64,000 bases of DNA, from NCBI GenBank assembly GCA_938030665.1, contig CALHHY010000024.1, positions 1 through 64,000 on the forward strand. Reading direction: 5' to 3'. This DNA is from an uncultured Litoreibacter sp. (GTDB lineage Bacteria > Pseudomonadota > Alphaproteobacteria > Rhodobacterales > Rhodobacteraceae). Below, one piece after another: positions 30,540-41,253 of this stretch (positions within the stretch are counted from its first letter, which is position 1; each line of letters opens with the position of its first letter). The position numbers and the translations under genes are program-made. The notes under the pieces are model-generated. The model saw only the letters and a program-made list of their open reading frames with translations. It ran no database searches and was not told where the DNA came from.

Positions 30540-31841
30540 ATGTCTGATCCACTTATCGGTGTCGTCCTGCTTGGCCTTCTCATCGCGTTGCTGGCCTGCG
30601 GCGTGTGGGTGGCCATTTCGCTGTCTCTGGTCGGGCTTGCCGGGCTGGTCTTCTTTTCAAACGCACCGTCGGGTCTGGTGCTGGCCTCTACCTTCTGGGG
30701 GCATTCGCACAGTTGGGCTTTGACAGCCTTGCCGCTGTTCATCCTGATGGGAGAGATCTTGCTCAGGTCTCGGATGAGCGACGATATGTTCACGGGCCTA
30801 GTGCCATGGCTCAGCCGCGCGCCGGGCCGTCTGCTGCATGTGAACGTCTTTGGATGTGCCATTTTCGCCGCCGTGTCTGGATCGTCAGCTGCGACCGCGG
30901 CCACCATCGGGCGCATGTCCGTGCCGGAGCTGACCAAGCGGGGATATCCTGAAAGCCTGATCCTAGGCACGCTCGCAGGCTCCGCCACGCTTGGGCTGCT
31001 GATTCCGCCCTCAATCATCCTGATCGTCTACGGTGTCGCGACAGAGGAATCCATCGCCCGACTGTTCATCGCTGCCATCATTCCGGGCATCATGCTGATG
31101 ACCCTTTTTGCCAGCTATGTCGCGATCCGCGCATGGCTGAACCCCGACCTGATCCCCGCCATCAACGAGACATTCTCGCTGCGCGAGAAGTTTCGTGCCT
31201 CGCGCCGTCTGATCCCGGTCGCCCTGCTGATCGGGGGCGTCATCGGCTCTATCTATGGCGGGCTTGCCTCGCCCACGGATGCGGCTGCTTTGGGCGTTGT
31301 TCTGGCAGCCATCCTTGCCTGGACCTCTGGCGCGTTCACCTGGAAACTGTTTGGGGAGGCCGTCATGTCGGCCACGCGGACCTCCTGCATGATTGCTTTG
31401 ATCTTGCTTGGCGCCGCGTTCCTTTCGGTGGCCATGGGCTTCACCGGGTTGCCGCGCAATCTGGCCACGTGGATATCCGATATGAACCTGTCGGCTGGCG
31501 CGCTGCTTGTTGCGCTGACGATCTTCTTCATCATCCTCGGCTGTTTTTTGGACGGGATCTCGGTTATCGTGCTGACGACATCCATCATCATGCCCATGGT
31601 GACGGCGGTGGGCATCGACCCGATCTGGTTCGGCATTTATCTGGTGATCGTTGTCGAGATGAGCCAGATCACCCCGCCCGTTGGCTTCAACCTCTTCGTG
31701 ATCCAGGGGATGACGGGGATCGACATCCTGCGGATCGCCAAAGCGGCGTTTCCATTCTTCCTGCTGTTGTTGCTTGGTGTCTTGCTGATCTGTTTGTTCC
31801 CGCAGATCGTGACGTTCCTCCCAGCATTTATGGCAAGCTAA
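30540..31841 (+). CDS. TRAP transporter large permease (DctM)
   Basis: DctM family: SGSSAATAATIGRMSVPELTKRGYPESLILGTLAGSATLGLLIPPSI. Confidence 0.96.
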   Translation: MSDPLIGVVLLGLLIALLACGVWVAISLSLVGLAGLVFFSNAPSGLVLASTFWGHSHSWALTALPLFILMGEILLRSRMSDDMFTGLVPWLSRAPGRLLHVNVFGCAIFAAVSGSSAATAATIGRMSVPELTKRGYPESLILGTLAGSATLGLLIPPSIILIVYGVATEESIARLFIAAIIPGIMLMTLFASYVAIRAWLNPDLIPAINETFSLREKFRASRRLIPVALLIGGVIGSIYGGLASPTDAAALGVVLAAILAWTSGAFTWKLFGEAVMSATRTSCMIALILLGAAFLSVAMGFTGLPRNLATWISDMNLSAGALLVALTIFFIILGCFLDGISVIVLTTSIIMPMVTAVGIDPIWFGIYLVIVVEMSQITPPVGFNLFVIQGMTGIDILRIAKAAFPFFLLLLLGVLLICLFPQIVTFLPAFMAS

Positions 31842-32359
31842 AGCGAGGCTGCCGCCCTGCTGGCCTGATCATACTGGCCGGACAGGGCGCGCAGGCTCGC
31901 CGCAATTTCGCGCATCTCTTCGCCGCTCATGTCCAGCCGTGACAGGCCATCAAGGAAGCAACGTTCCCGCACTTGCCGGTAGGCCTCGCACAGCTTCTCG
32001 CCCGAGGGGGAGGTGCTGTAGAAAACCTCCTTCCCGCGCTTCTCTGAGGACAGCAGTCCCATCTTCATCAGTTTTCGCAGCGCATAATTGACGGTATGCG
32101 TGTCCTCAATGTTGAGCAGGAAGCAGATATCCGTCAGCCGTTTGTCACGGCCTCGGTGGTTGGTGTTATGCAGGACGAGTATTTCCAGCGGGGTCAGATC
32201 CGTATTGCCCGCCGCCGACATGCAGCGGGTCATCCAGCGCGAAAAAGCGTTATAGGCGATGATCATGCCATATTCGACCTCAGACGCTTCCCAGTTCTCA
32301 CCATCGGCCAAATGCCGGGAAGAGACGATCCGCCGTTTCGGGATATTTTGCTCGCCCAT
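31838..32359 (-). CDS. MarR-family / winged-helix regulator
   Basis: wHTH LTPLEILVLHNTNHRGRDKRLTDICFLLNIEDTHTVNYALRKLMKMGLLSSEKRGKEVFYSTS. Confidence 0.85.
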   Translation of the reverse strand: MGEQNIPKRRIVSSRHLADGENWEASEVEYGMIIAYNAFSRWMTRCMSAAGNTDLTPLEILVLHNTNHRGRDKRLTDICFLLNIEDTHTVNYALRKLMKMGLLSSEKRGKEVFYSTSPSGEKLCEAYRQVRERCFLDGLSRLDMSGEEMREIAASLRALSGQYDQASRAAASL

Positions 32360-32380
32360 ATCGGTAATTCCTCCGCGTTT

Positions 32381-32399
32381 TATACGCGTTTAGCGTATA
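32381..32399. promoter_or_regulatory. Inverted repeat upstream of the MarR gene
   Basis: TATACGC-GTTTA-GCGTATA perfect 7-bp arms. Confidence 0.7.
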
Positions 32400-32517
32400 T
32401 GGGGGGCAATGATAATTCAAACTCATTGGCGTTATCGTGGTCAAAAACACAGGCAGTTTTTAGCAGCCCCATCTGGGCCGGATGCACTGACCGCGATGCA
32501 GGCCTTCAGCGGTGGCT

Positions 32518-33573
32518 TCATCCAGTACGCCGCAAGCCCGTCTCGACGTCGAACAGATGTGATTTCCCCGTCTCGATGGAGAACCGCATGTCGGCACCCG
32601 CACTCCCCAGACCATGCACGCCCGGCAAACTGGCGGTGAAGCTTTCGCCCGTATCCGCCAGCGCGCAGTGGAGCAGCGTATTGGCGCCAAGCGGCTCGGC
32701 CATCTTGGCGTTGACATGGATCGGTCCGGTATCATCGGCAACCAGATGCTCAGGGCGGATGCCAAATTTCACCCGGCCGTCGGGGGCCGCAGTTTGCACG
32801 ATGCGGTGGTCGCCCACCATGACCCAGCCATCCCTGACGTCAGCATCGAGGATATTCATCGCCGGGCTGCCAATGAATTGCGCTGCAAACAGGGTGCGTG
32901 GGGTCTCATAAACTTCCATCGGGGTGCCGATCTGCTCCGCTATGCCGCTATTCATCACGATCATCCGGTCGGCCATGGTCATTGCCTCAACCTGATCATG
33001 GGTGACATAAAGCGCTGTGATCCCCAGCTTTGACTGCAATTCTTTGATCTCAAGCCGCATCTGGACGCGCAGCTTGGCGTCGAGGTTGGACAGCGGCTCA
33101 TCAAACAGAAACACGGCGGGCTCCCGGACAATGGCACGGCCCATGGCGACCCGCTGGCGTTGTCCGCCGGACAGCTCCCGCGGTTTGCGATCCAGGAGCG
33201 GTTCAAGCTGCAGCAACTTGGCCGCATCCACCACCTTCGCGTTGATCTGATCTTTGGAAAGCCCCGCGATTTTCAGGCCGTAACCCATGTTCTGGCGTAC
33301 CGACATATGCGGGTAGAGGGCATAGTTCTGGAAAACCATTGCGATGTCGCGGTCCATCGGCTCCTTCTCATTGGCCCGCTCACCGCCTATCAGCACATTG
33401 CCGGCGGTGACGGTCTCAAGCCCTGCGACCATGCGCAGCAGGGTGGATTTCCCGCAGCCCGACGGCCCAACGATCACGATGAACTCCCCGTCCGCAATGT
33501 CCGTCGTAATGCCGTGGATCACGTCCGTAGACCCAAAGCTTTTCTTGATGTCTTGCAGGGAAACCGTCGCCAT
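32518..33573 (-). CDS. ugpC: sn-glycerol-3-phosphate-type ABC transporter ATPase
   Basis: Walker [29 protein letters not shown] signature, C-terminal regulatory domain. Confidence 0.9.
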   Translation of the reverse strand: MATVSLQDIKKSFGSTDVIHGITTDIADGEFIVIVGPSGCGKSTLLRMVAGLETVTAGNVLIGGERANEKEPMDRDIAMVFQNYALYPHMSVRQNMGYGLKIAGLSKDQINAKVVDAAKLLQLEPLLDRKPRELSGGQRQRVAMGRAIVREPAVFLFDEPLSNLDAKLRVQMRLEIKELQSKLGITALYVTHDQVEAMTMADRMIVMNSGIAEQIGTPMEVYETPRTLFAAQFIGSPAMNILDADVRDGWVMVGDHRIVQTAAPDGRVKFGIRPEHLVADDTGPIHVNAKMAEPLGANTLLHCALADTGESFTASLPGVHGLGSAGADMRFSIETGKSHLFDVETGLRRTG

Positions 33574-33576
33574 TTG

Positions 33577-34434
33577 CTATTTCTCGCTATCGACAAGGCC
33601 GCGGATGAACAGCCGCTGCATGCCCACCACAACGATCACCGGAGGGATCATGGCAAGGATGGAGGTTGCCATGATGGTGGGCCAATGGGCGAAGTCGTCG
33701 CCACTTGGGAACATCTGCTTGATACCCATCACGATGGTATTCATCTCAGGATCAGTGGTGATCAGCAGCGGCCATAGATACTGGTTCCAACCGTAGATGA
33801 ACAGGATCACAAAAAGTGCCGCGATATTCGTGCGGCTCATCGGCACGACGATATCCCAGAAAAACCGCATCGGACGCGCGCCGTCGACGCGGGCGGCCTC
33901 TGCCAGTTCATCCGGGATGGTCAGAAAGAACTGCCGGAATAGGAATGTCGCGGTGGCCGAGGCTATCAGCGGAAAGATCAGCCCGGAATAAGAGTTCAGC
34001 ATGCCGAACCCCGCCACAACCTCGTAGGTCGGCACAATTCGCACCTCCACCGGCAGCATAAGGGTCAGAAAGATCAGCCAGAAGAAGAGACTGCGGCCGG
34101 GAAACTTGAAATAGACGATTGCAAAGGCGGAGAGCAGCGAGATGATGATCTTGCCAACGGCAATGCCAACCGCCATCACGAGGCTATTCAGCAGCATGGT
34201 GCCGACCGGGACATTGACCCCGGAAAACAGGGCATTCTTGTAATTCGTCCAAAGCTGGTCGCCCGGCCAGACCGGCATTGGGGGTCGGATGATGTCGGCT
34301 TGGGTCACGGTGGAGGCAACAAATGCCAGCCAGATCGGGAAGAAGATGACCAGCACGCCGAGGATCATGAACACATGGGTCAGCCACAGCCCCGCGCCGC
34401 GCTTTTCGACCATGCCGTGTACCTCGCGCGCCAT
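33577..34434 (-). CDS. ugpE: ABC transporter permease UgpE-like
   Basis: MalG-type permease; [34 protein letters not shown] loop. Confidence 0.88.
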   Translation of the reverse strand: MAREVHGMVEKRGAGLWLTHVFMILGVLVIFFPIWLAFVASTVTQADIIRPPMPVWPGDQLWTNYKNALFSGVNVPVGTMLLNSLVMAVGIAVGKIIISLLSAFAIVYFKFPGRSLFFWLIFLTLMLPVEVRIVPTYEVVAGFGMLNSYSGLIFPLIASATATFLFRQFFLTIPDELAEAARVDGARPMRFFWDIVVPMSRTNIAALFVILFIYGWNQYLWPLLITTDPEMNTIVMGIKQMFPSGDDFAHWPTIMATSILAMIPPVIVVVGMQRLFIRGLVDSEK

Positions 34435-35315
34435 CAGTAGTGCACGCGCTTTTCGATGAACTTGAACTGCAGCACGGTCAACAGACCCACCACGATCAGC
34501 AGAATCACCGATTGCGCCGCCGACGAGCCCAGATCCTGGCTGACGAACCCGTCGGAATAGACCTTGTAGACCAGAATTGTCGTGGTCTGTTGCGGCCCCC
34601 CGGCCGTGATCGTGTGGATGACTCCGAAGGTTTCAAAGAAGGAATAGACGACGTTGACGACCAGCAAGAAGAAGGTCGTGGGCGACAAAAGCGGCAGAAC
34701 AATCGTCCAGAACCGCCGCCAGAAATGCGCGCCGTCAATGGCTGCGGCTTCGATCACCGATTTTGGCACCGCCTGAAGGGCGGCAAAGAAGAACAGGAAG
34801 TTATAGCTGATGCGCCCCCAGGCGGAGGCGACGACGACAAGCCCCATGGCCTCGCCCCCGTTCAGGACGTGGTTCCAGTCATACCCCAGCTGCCCCAGAT
34901 ACCACGACACGACGCCTACCCTCGTGTTGAACATGAACAACCAAAGCACGCCAGCCACAGCCGGTGCCACCGCGTAGGGCCAGATCAGAAGGGTGCGGTA
35001 GACGCCTGAGCCCTTAATCAACCGGTCCGCGATCACCGCCAAAAACAGCGCGGGGATCATCGAACACAGCGTCACGAGAATGGAAAACACCGCCGTGGTG
35101 GCAAAGGACGCGCGGTAGAACTTGTCCGAAAGCAGAAATTCAAAATTGCCGAGGCCTACATATTGCATGGACAGCCCGAAAGGGTCGGGGATGAACAGCG
35201 ATTGCCAGATGGCCTGGCCCGCAGGATAGAAAAAGAACACCGCCGAGATCACCACCTGCGGCGCGATCAGCAGAAGCGGCAACAGCCAGCCGCGAAACTT
35301 TACCCGTTTTTCCAT
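34434..35315 (-). CDS. ugpA: ABC transporter permease UgpA-like
   Basis: MalF-type permease; [35 protein letters not shown] loop. Confidence 0.88.
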   Translation of the reverse strand: MEKRVKFRGWLLPLLLIAPQVVISAVFFFYPAGQAIWQSLFIPDPFGLSMQYVGLGNFEFLLSDKFYRASFATTAVFSILVTLCSMIPALFLAVIADRLIKGSGVYRTLLIWPYAVAPAVAGVLWLFMFNTRVGVVSWYLGQLGYDWNHVLNGGEAMGLVVVASAWGRISYNFLFFFAALQAVPKSVIEAAAIDGAHFWRRFWTIVLPLLSPTTFFLLVVNVVYSFFETFGVIHTITAGGPQQTTTILVYKVYSDGFVSQDLGSSAAQSVILLIVVGLLTVLQFKFIEKRVHY

Positions 35316-35330
35316 GCACCCCCGCAGCGA

Positions 35331-35361
35331 AAAAAGGCGGACCGTTTTGGCCCGCCTTTTT
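35331..35361 (-). terminator. Intercistronic bidirectional terminator-like hairpin between ugpB and ugpA
   Basis: AAAAAGGCGG - ACCGTTTTGGC - CCGCCTTTTT perfect 10-bp stem. Confidence 0.85.
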
Positions 35362-35368
35362 GGTCGTG

Positions 35369-36679
35369 TTAGCCGTTTGCGGCTTCGAACCTGCGCAACA
35401 GCGCGTCACCGCGTGCTTTTGCGCTGTCCATCGCCTCCTGAGCGGTTTTGTCGCCGGACCAGATCGCCTCCAGCTCTTCGTCGATGATGCCACGGATTTG
35501 GTCGAATGACCCAAGGCGCAAACCTTTGGAGTTTGCCGTGGGCTCTTTCGCGGTCATCTGTGTCACCGCGATATCCGTGCCGGGGTTCTCGTCATAGAAG
35601 CCCGCCAGCCGCGTCGCCTCACCGGCGGCCATGGTGATTGGCAGATAGCCCGTGTTCTGGTGCCAGCTGGCCTGCACGTCGCTGGAGGACAAGAAGGCCA
35701 GGAATTCACCGACACCGGCATATTCGGGGTCGTCATGGCCTTCCATCACCCAAAGCGAGGCCCCGCCGATGATGGTGTTTTGCGGCGCGTTCCCGACGCC
35801 TTCCCAATAGGGCAGGGGGCGCACGTCGAAATCAAACTCGGCCTCCGCCTTGATCCCGGCATAGCCGGCAGAGCTTTCGGTGAACAACGCACATTCACCC
35901 GACCGGAAATTCGCACCGCCTTCGTTGCGCCTACCGGTATAGATGAATTTCCCGTCCTGCGCCCAGTCACCCATGGCGGTCAGGTGTGCGACCTGTGCCT
36001 CGCCGTTCAACATCAGCTCCGTGTCCAGACCGGCAAAACCGTTGTCTTTGCTGGCAAACGGCACGTCGTGATAGGCGGAGAAGTTTTCGAGATGGATCCA
36101 ACTTTGCCACGCCGTTACCAGCGGACAGTCTGAGCCGCCGGCTTTCAGGGCATCAAGTGTCGCGCCAACGTTCTGCCAGGTCGACAGGTCCGTGTCGGGG
36201 TCGACCCCCGCCGCTTCAAAAGCGTCCCTGTTCACCCACAGGACCGGGGTTGAGGAGTTAAACGGCAGTGACAGCATCTCGCCTTCGGTGGTCGTGTAGT
36301 AGCCCTTGACCGACCCGATATAGGAGTCGGCATCAAATGTGGCGCCGCTCTGCGCCATCACTTCAAAGACCGGTTTGGTCGCCCCCTGCGCCGACATCAT
36401 TGTCGCGGTGCCCACCTCAAAAACCATCAGGATATGAGGCTGCTCGCCGGCGCGGAAAGCCGCGATGCCGGAGTTCAGCGTCTCTGAGTAGTTGCCCTTG
36501 TGGCTTTGCACGACCACATAGTCGCTTTGGCTGGCGTTGAATTCTTCCACCTGAGCGGCAACGAGTTCGCCCAACCGTCCGGTAAAGGCATGCCAGAACT
36601 GCACTTCGGTTTGCGCGATGGCCGCAATTGGCGACAGCATTGTTGTTACGGCAAGAGCGCCGAGTAATCTCTTTTGCAT
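35369..36679 (-). CDS. ugpB: Glycerol-3-phosphate-binding protein UgpB-like
   Basis: [49 protein letters not shown]-type motifs, [14 protein letters not shown] resemble E. coli UgpB as remembered. Confidence 0.9.
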   Translation of the reverse strand: MQKRLLGALAVTTMLSPIAAIAQTEVQFWHAFTGRLGELVAAQVEEFNASQSDYVVVQSHKGNYSETLNSGIAAFRAGEQPHILMVFEVGTATMMSAQGATKPVFEVMAQSGATFDADSYIGSVKGYYTTTEGEMLSLPFNSSTPVLWVNRDAFEAAGVDPDTDLSTWQNVGATLDALKAGGSDCPLVTAWQSWIHLENFSAYHDVPFASKDNGFAGLDTELMLNGEAQVAHLTAMGDWAQDGKFIYTGRRNEGGANFRSGECALFTESSAGYAGIKAEAEFDFDVRPLPYWEGVGNAPQNTIIGGASLWVMEGHDDPEYAGVGEFLAFLSSSDVQASWHQNTGYLPITMAAGEATRLAGFYDENPGTDIAVTQMTAKEPTANSKGLRLGSFDQIRGIIDEELEAIWSGDKTAQEAMDSAKARGDALLRRFEAANG

Positions 36680-37052
36680 TTATCCTCCCTTGCACCGCAG
36701 CGGTGCGTTGTCCTACGGCGCTTTTAGAAATCGTGATGCGCCACTTGTTGACGTCGTCACGATACACCCAACGGGGATTTTATCAATAAGCCAGCCATTG
36801 GGGCCTTGGTTCAGCCGAATTGGCGGAACTAGCGAGATTGAAGAAAATAACAACGAGCATAGAAAGAAGGCAAAAGTGTTCTGCCGCAATCGGGACGCCG
36901 ACATCAGTGAAGATGTTTCCAGTTACACCCGGATAATTCTCGGGAATCAGGGCGTCCCTGACCAACACACAGTCGTCAATGGACGACACGCGACACATGA
37001 TTTTCGGGGCTTGAGTTGCCAGCCAGCGCTTTAGAGGTGCGGCTTCCGGCGC

Positions 37053-38045
37053 CTAAACCAGCCCTTCTTTGCGGAACAGCTCTGCCATGTCAGTCATCGG
37101 GCGCGGACCGATATGGGAGATGACCTCAGCAGCCGCGACGCAGCCCATGCGCCCGCAGGTCGTCAGCTCCGCACCCGTGATCATGCCATAGATGAAACCG
37201 GCGGCAAATTGGTCACCCGCCCCCGTAGCGTCGACAGGCACGACCGGTGTGACCGGGATATCAATGCGTTGCGACCCCGCGCGGATGGATACGCCGTCGC
37301 CCGAACGCGTGCAGACAACCAGCCCGCATTCCTGGCTGGCGGCGTCCAGCGCCGCATCGACGGTTTCCACCTGATAAAGCGATGTCAGCTCCGCCTGGTT
37401 GCCGATCACAAAGCTCAGATTGTTGCGGATCAGCGCGCGAAAGTCATCGCGGTGGCGGTCCACGCAAAACGGGTCCGAAAGCGAAATGCCGGCCTGCGCC
37501 CCGGCGGCGACGGCGGCATCGGCTGCCGTACGGAAGGCTTCCTTGCCGGGGTTCTTGTCAAATAGGTAGCCTTCCAGAAACAGCACTTCGCAATCGCGCA
37601 CCACCTCTTGCGGCACGTCCGCCGCGCTCACCTCGGAGGAGATGCCCAGGTAAGTATTCATCGAACGCTCCCCATCCGGGGACACGAAAATCATCGACCG
37701 CGATGTCGGCAGGGCGGCGTCCGCGACCGGCGGGTTGGGGAAGGCGGTGCCTTCCTTGGCAAGCGTTGCCGCATAGGTCTTTCCAAGCGCGTCATCGGCG
37801 ACCCGGCCAATAAATGCGGTCCGGCCACCCAAAACCCCGATGCCCGCCAGCGTGTTTGCAACCGAGCCTCCGGGGGTCTCTACCCGGTCTGTCATCCCGG
37901 CATAAAGGACTTCAGCCCTGTCCCTCTCGATCAGTTGCATGATGCCCTTCTCGATACCCATCTCGGCGAGGCCGGCATCGGTTGCATGGCTGATGACGTC
38001 GGACACGGCATTGCCGATGCCCACGACCTGGTATGATTTGTTCAT
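37053..38045 (-). CDS. Adenosine kinase-like PfkB-family sugar kinase
   Basis: GGSVANTLAGIGVLGG and DATGAGDQFAAGFIYG PfkB motifs. Confidence 0.88.
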   Translation of the reverse strand: MNKSYQVVGIGNAVSDVISHATDAGLAEMGIEKGIMQLIERDRAEVLYAGMTDRVETPGGSVANTLAGIGVLGGRTAFIGRVADDALGKTYAATLAKEGTAFPNPPVADAALPTSRSMIFVSPDGERSMNTYLGISSEVSAADVPQEVVRDCEVLFLEGYLFDKNPGKEAFRTAADAAVAAGAQAGISLSDPFCVDRHRDDFRALIRNNLSFVIGNQAELTSLYQVETVDAALDAASQECGLVVCTRSGDGVSIRAGSQRIDIPVTPVVPVDATGAGDQFAAGFIYGMITGAELTTCGRMGCVAAAEVISHIGPRPMTDMAELFRKEGLV

Positions 38046-38686
38046 AGGTTCTTTTCCTCAAAAGGGCACAGATCGCGGATTAGGCAATTACTGCACATAG
38101 GTTTTCGGGCTTTGCACACGTAACGGCCATGCAGGATGAGCCAATGATGGGCGTGCTGTTGGTAGGTGACTGGGACATGGTCCTCGATCGCGCGTTCCAC
38201 GGCGTCCACATCCTTGCCGGGGCAGATGCCCGTCCGATTGCCAACGCGGAAAATATGCGTGTCGACGGCCTGCGCCGGGTGGTCCCACCACATGTTGAGC
38301 ACCACATTTGCGGTCTTCCGGCCAACCCCCGGCAATGAGATCAGCGCCGCACGAGAGTTCGGAACCTCGGAGCCGTACTGCTCGACCAGAATACGGCTCA
38401 GCTTAATCACGTTCTTGGCCTTATTGCGGTAGAGCCCGATGGATTTGATATGCTCCACCAGTCCCTCTTCGCCAAGCGCCAGCATCTTTTCGGGCGTGTC
38501 CGCAATTTTAAACAGCGCCTCGGTGGCCTTGTTGACGCCTACATCCGTGGCCTGCGCAGACAGGGCGACAGCCACCACCAGCGTATAGGCATTGGTATGG
38601 TTCAGCTCGCCCTCGGGAGCGGCCTCCGCGGCGGCAAAACGCGCGAAGATGTCGTTGATCTCGGTGTAGCCCAGTTGCTTTGCCAT
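38042..38686 (-). CDS. nth: Endonuclease III
   Basis: HhH LPGVGRKTANVVLNMWWDHPAQAVDTHIFRVGNR; FeS cluster CKARKPMCSNCLIRDLC. Confidence 0.96.
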   Translation of the reverse strand: MAKQLGYTEINDIFARFAAAEAAPEGELNHTNAYTLVVAVALSAQATDVGVNKATEALFKIADTPEKMLALGEEGLVEHIKSIGLYRNKAKNVIKLSRILVEQYGSEVPNSRAALISLPGVGRKTANVVLNMWWDHPAQAVDTHIFRVGNRTGICPGKDVDAVERAIEDHVPVTYQQHAHHWLILHGRYVCKARKPMCSNCLIRDLCPFEEKNL

Positions 38687-38759
38687 CCAGCCCCTATGCC
38701 AAAGCTGACCCAGAGCGGCAACGGTTGTTTAAACCTTCCATGCCACAAAGCCGCGTATT

Positions 38760-39299
38760 GTGACCAAGGGAGCCAGTGACATGTTGCCCGATATTCAGAC
38801 TGCCGGCGTCGGCCCCGGCACGCTTATGATGACGACCGAAGGGCAGGTGCCGGTTGAATGGCTTTCTGCTACGCATCGGTTGGTCACGGAATGTGGCGGT
38901 TCGGTCGCCGTGCGGGTAGTCCGCAAAAAAGCGCTGCACCAAACCGTTACGTTTTGCGACCCCCTGTCTTGCGCCCCGCCGTTGGTCGCCGGGGCAGGGC
39001 AGCGGGTCTTGCTGGCAGGCCACGATGTAGAGCGCCAGTTTGGGTTCGATGCAGGGCTGGCCAGCCTTACCGATTTACCCGGAATGGCATCGCGAAGCGC
39101 TAGAACTAGCCCGCTTTACCCGATCCAAACGTCGCGCAGCTGTGCGGTTTCCGCGAACGGGTATTGGATAGAAGTTCGTTCCACGCCTGGGCTGGACGAT
39201 CCGCTACCTGCATACCCCATCCTCGCCCGGTGGGAGGCGTTGCTGCTGGATCGGCAACGCGCGCCTGCCGTTTGGTCGCAGATTGCGGTCGCGGTCTAG
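38760..39299 (+). CDS. Hint-domain-like short protein
   Basis: GTLMMTTEGQVPVEWLSATHRLVT resembles Rhodobacterales Hint_2 N-termini. Confidence 0.5.
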   Translation: MTKGASDMLPDIQTAGVGPGTLMMTTEGQVPVEWLSATHRLVTECGGSVAVRVVRKKALHQTVTFCDPLSCAPPLVAGAGQRVLLAGHDVERQFGFDAGLASLTDLPGMASRSARTSPLYPIQTSRSCAVSANGYWIEVRSTPGLDDPLPAYPILARWEALLLDRQRAPAVWSQIAVAV

Positions 39300-39404
39300 C
39301 TGTCGGTATGACCCATTAAGGCTGCTGCGTAGATTGCTCATGTTTCGGGTCGATTGCGGCGCAGGTAGCCGGTAGCTTTGCCCTGTACCAGGGAAGGGCG
39401 GAAC

Positions 39405-40298
39405 ATGACCAAGCAAACCGATTTGACACAGGGCGCGATCCAAACCGACTGCTCGGATGAGGGCACGTATCACTACGCGGTCATGCGGCGGGCCATAGAG
39501 GTGATCGACGCAAGCGGGCCGGATCTGACCCTTGATGCGCTCGCCGCGCAAATGCAGATGAGCCCGTCTCATTTCCAGAAAACATTCAGCAAATGGGTGG
39601 GCGTGTCGCCCAAGCGCTACCAGCAATATCTGACGTTGGACCACGCCAAACGGCTGCTCGCTGCAAATTTCACCACGCTGGGAACAGCAGATGCCGTAGG
39701 GCTGTCGGGTAGTGGTCGCCTGCATGACCTGTTTTTGCGCTGGGAGGCCATGAGCCCCGGTGATTATGCGCTGCGCGGCGCCGGGTTGACCATCTATTGG
39801 GGCTGGTTCGACAGCCCCTTCGGCCCGGCGCTGGTGATGGGCACTGACAAAGGGATTTGCGGGATAGGCTTCGCCTCTGAAATGGGGGAAGGGGAAGCGA
39901 TGCGCGACCTGACCTCCCGCTGGCCGGAAGCCATGCTCGAGGCCAATCCAGACCGGCTGCGCGCTTGGGTGGACGCGGCGTTCGGGGCGGAGGGCGGGGG
40001 TGCTGCAAAAACCCCGCTTTACCTGATCGGCGCGCCCTTCCAGATCAAGGTGTGGGAGGCGCTCTTGTCCGTACCTTCGGGTCAGATCACCACCTATTCG
40101 CAGATCGCGGCCCATATCGGGCACCCCAAGGCGGTCCGCGCCGTGGGCACTGCAGTTGGCAGAAACCCGATCAGCTGGCTCGTCCCCTGTCACCGGGCCT
40201 TGCGCAAGTCAGGCGGGCTTGGCGGCTACCACTGGGGTCTGCCGGTCAAACGCGCGTTGCTGGCTTACGAGGGGGCGCGGGCCGAAGCTGTGGGCTGA
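39405..40298 (+). CDS. Ada-type regulator: AraC HTH + O6-methylguanine-DNA methyltransferase
   Basis: AraC HTH LDALAAQMQMSPSHFQKTFSKWVGVSPKRYQQYL; active-site PCHR in ISWLVPCHRALRKSGGLGGY. Confidence 0.93.
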   Translation: MTKQTDLTQGAIQTDCSDEGTYHYAVMRRAIEVIDASGPDLTLDALAAQMQMSPSHFQKTFSKWVGVSPKRYQQYLTLDHAKRLLAANFTTLGTADAVGLSGSGRLHDLFLRWEAMSPGDYALRGAGLTIYWGWFDSPFGPALVMGTDKGICGIGFASEMGEGEAMRDLTSRWPEAMLEANPDRLRAWVDAAFGAEGGGAAKTPLYLIGAPFQIKVWEALLSVPSGQITTYSQIAAHIGHPKAVRAVGTAVGRNPISWLVPCHRALRKSGGLGGYHWGLPVKRALLAYEGARAEAVG

Positions 40299-40474
40299 AA
40301 GCTGCCATCCAGCGGACCTTCATCGGCGAACACACGCAACTGTTTCAAAGAAGTAACGGGTTGGGCAAGAAGCTGCGTATCGGCAGGGCCTCTTCCCCTT
40401 GAAAGCGCGGGCATGGCACCCCCATTTGCTCTCCATCCGCCGCATCAGCTGCGGCGCCAGATAGGAAATTTGCT

Positions 40475-41110
40475 ATGAAACCTCTGCTTTTCATTCTGCC
40501 CGCGACCGCGATGCTGCTGTCGGCCTGTGATGCCACGACGCCAAACCAGCGGGCCAAAAACGGGGCGCTGATCGGTGCTGCCGTGGGCGGTATTCTGGGG
40601 GCCAACTCCACCAGCGACAACAAGTTCGAGCGCGGCGTTATCGGCGCGGCCATCGGTGCGGGCGTTGGCGGCGCGCTTGGCAATGAGCTGGACAAACAGG
40701 CAGAAGAACTGCGGCGCGATCTGGACAGCGACATCGGCGTCGTCAATACTGGCTCCGAGCTGCGCGTGACCATGCCGCAGGACCTGCTGTTTGCAACCGA
40801 CAGCGACAGGCTCCGAGGTGATCTGATCTCTGATCTGCGCACGGTGGCGGCCAGCCTGAACGACTATCCCAACAGCACCATTTTCGTGGTCGGCCATACC
40901 GACAGCACAGGCGAGGCGGGCTATAACCTTGATCTGTCCGACCGCCGCGCGCGGTCTGTCGCGGCGGTTCTGCGCGGCGAAGGCGTGTCCTCTGCCCGCC
41001 TGAGAACCGTAGGCGAGGGCGAAGCCCAGCCTGTTGCGTCCAACGCCACTTCAGCAGGCCGGGCGCAAAACCGCCGGGTGGAGATCATCATTCGGCCAAA
41101 CGCCGCCTGA
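40475..41110 (+). CDS. OmpA-family lipoprotein with glycine zipper (copy 1)
   Basis: Lipobox LLSAC; IGAAVGGILGA; OmpA domain VVGHTDSTGEAGYNLDLSDRRARSVA. Confidence 0.92.
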   Translation: MKPLLFILPATAMLLSACDATTPNQRAKNGALIGAAVGGILGANSTSDNKFERGVIGAAIGAGVGGALGNELDKQAEELRRDLDSDIGVVNTGSELRVTMPQDLLFATDSDRLRGDLISDLRTVAASLNDYPNSTIFVVGHTDSTGEAGYNLDLSDRRARSVAAVLRGEGVSSARLRTVGEGEAQPVASNATSAGRAQNRRVEIIIRPNAA

Positions 41111-41253
41111 TCTGGCACGCGTCGGGCGGTTGCGATCCCATTGGCAAGGATCCGCCGCCCCGCGCATTCCCCTTAACAATCGCGCCGCGCGGGGCTATTC
41201 TACTTGCACAACCACGCCGAAAAGGCGGGATAACATAACCGAGGCAGGTAACT

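Noticed and set aside
36618-37034. Plus-strand ORF in the ugpB/adenosine kinase gap
   Set aside because: Starts inside ugpB antisense, no RBS or domain; treated as intergenic
39204-40193. 329-aa minus-strand ORF opposite the Ada-type gene
   Set aside because: Antisense shadow; the plus strand has clear AraC and PCHR motifs
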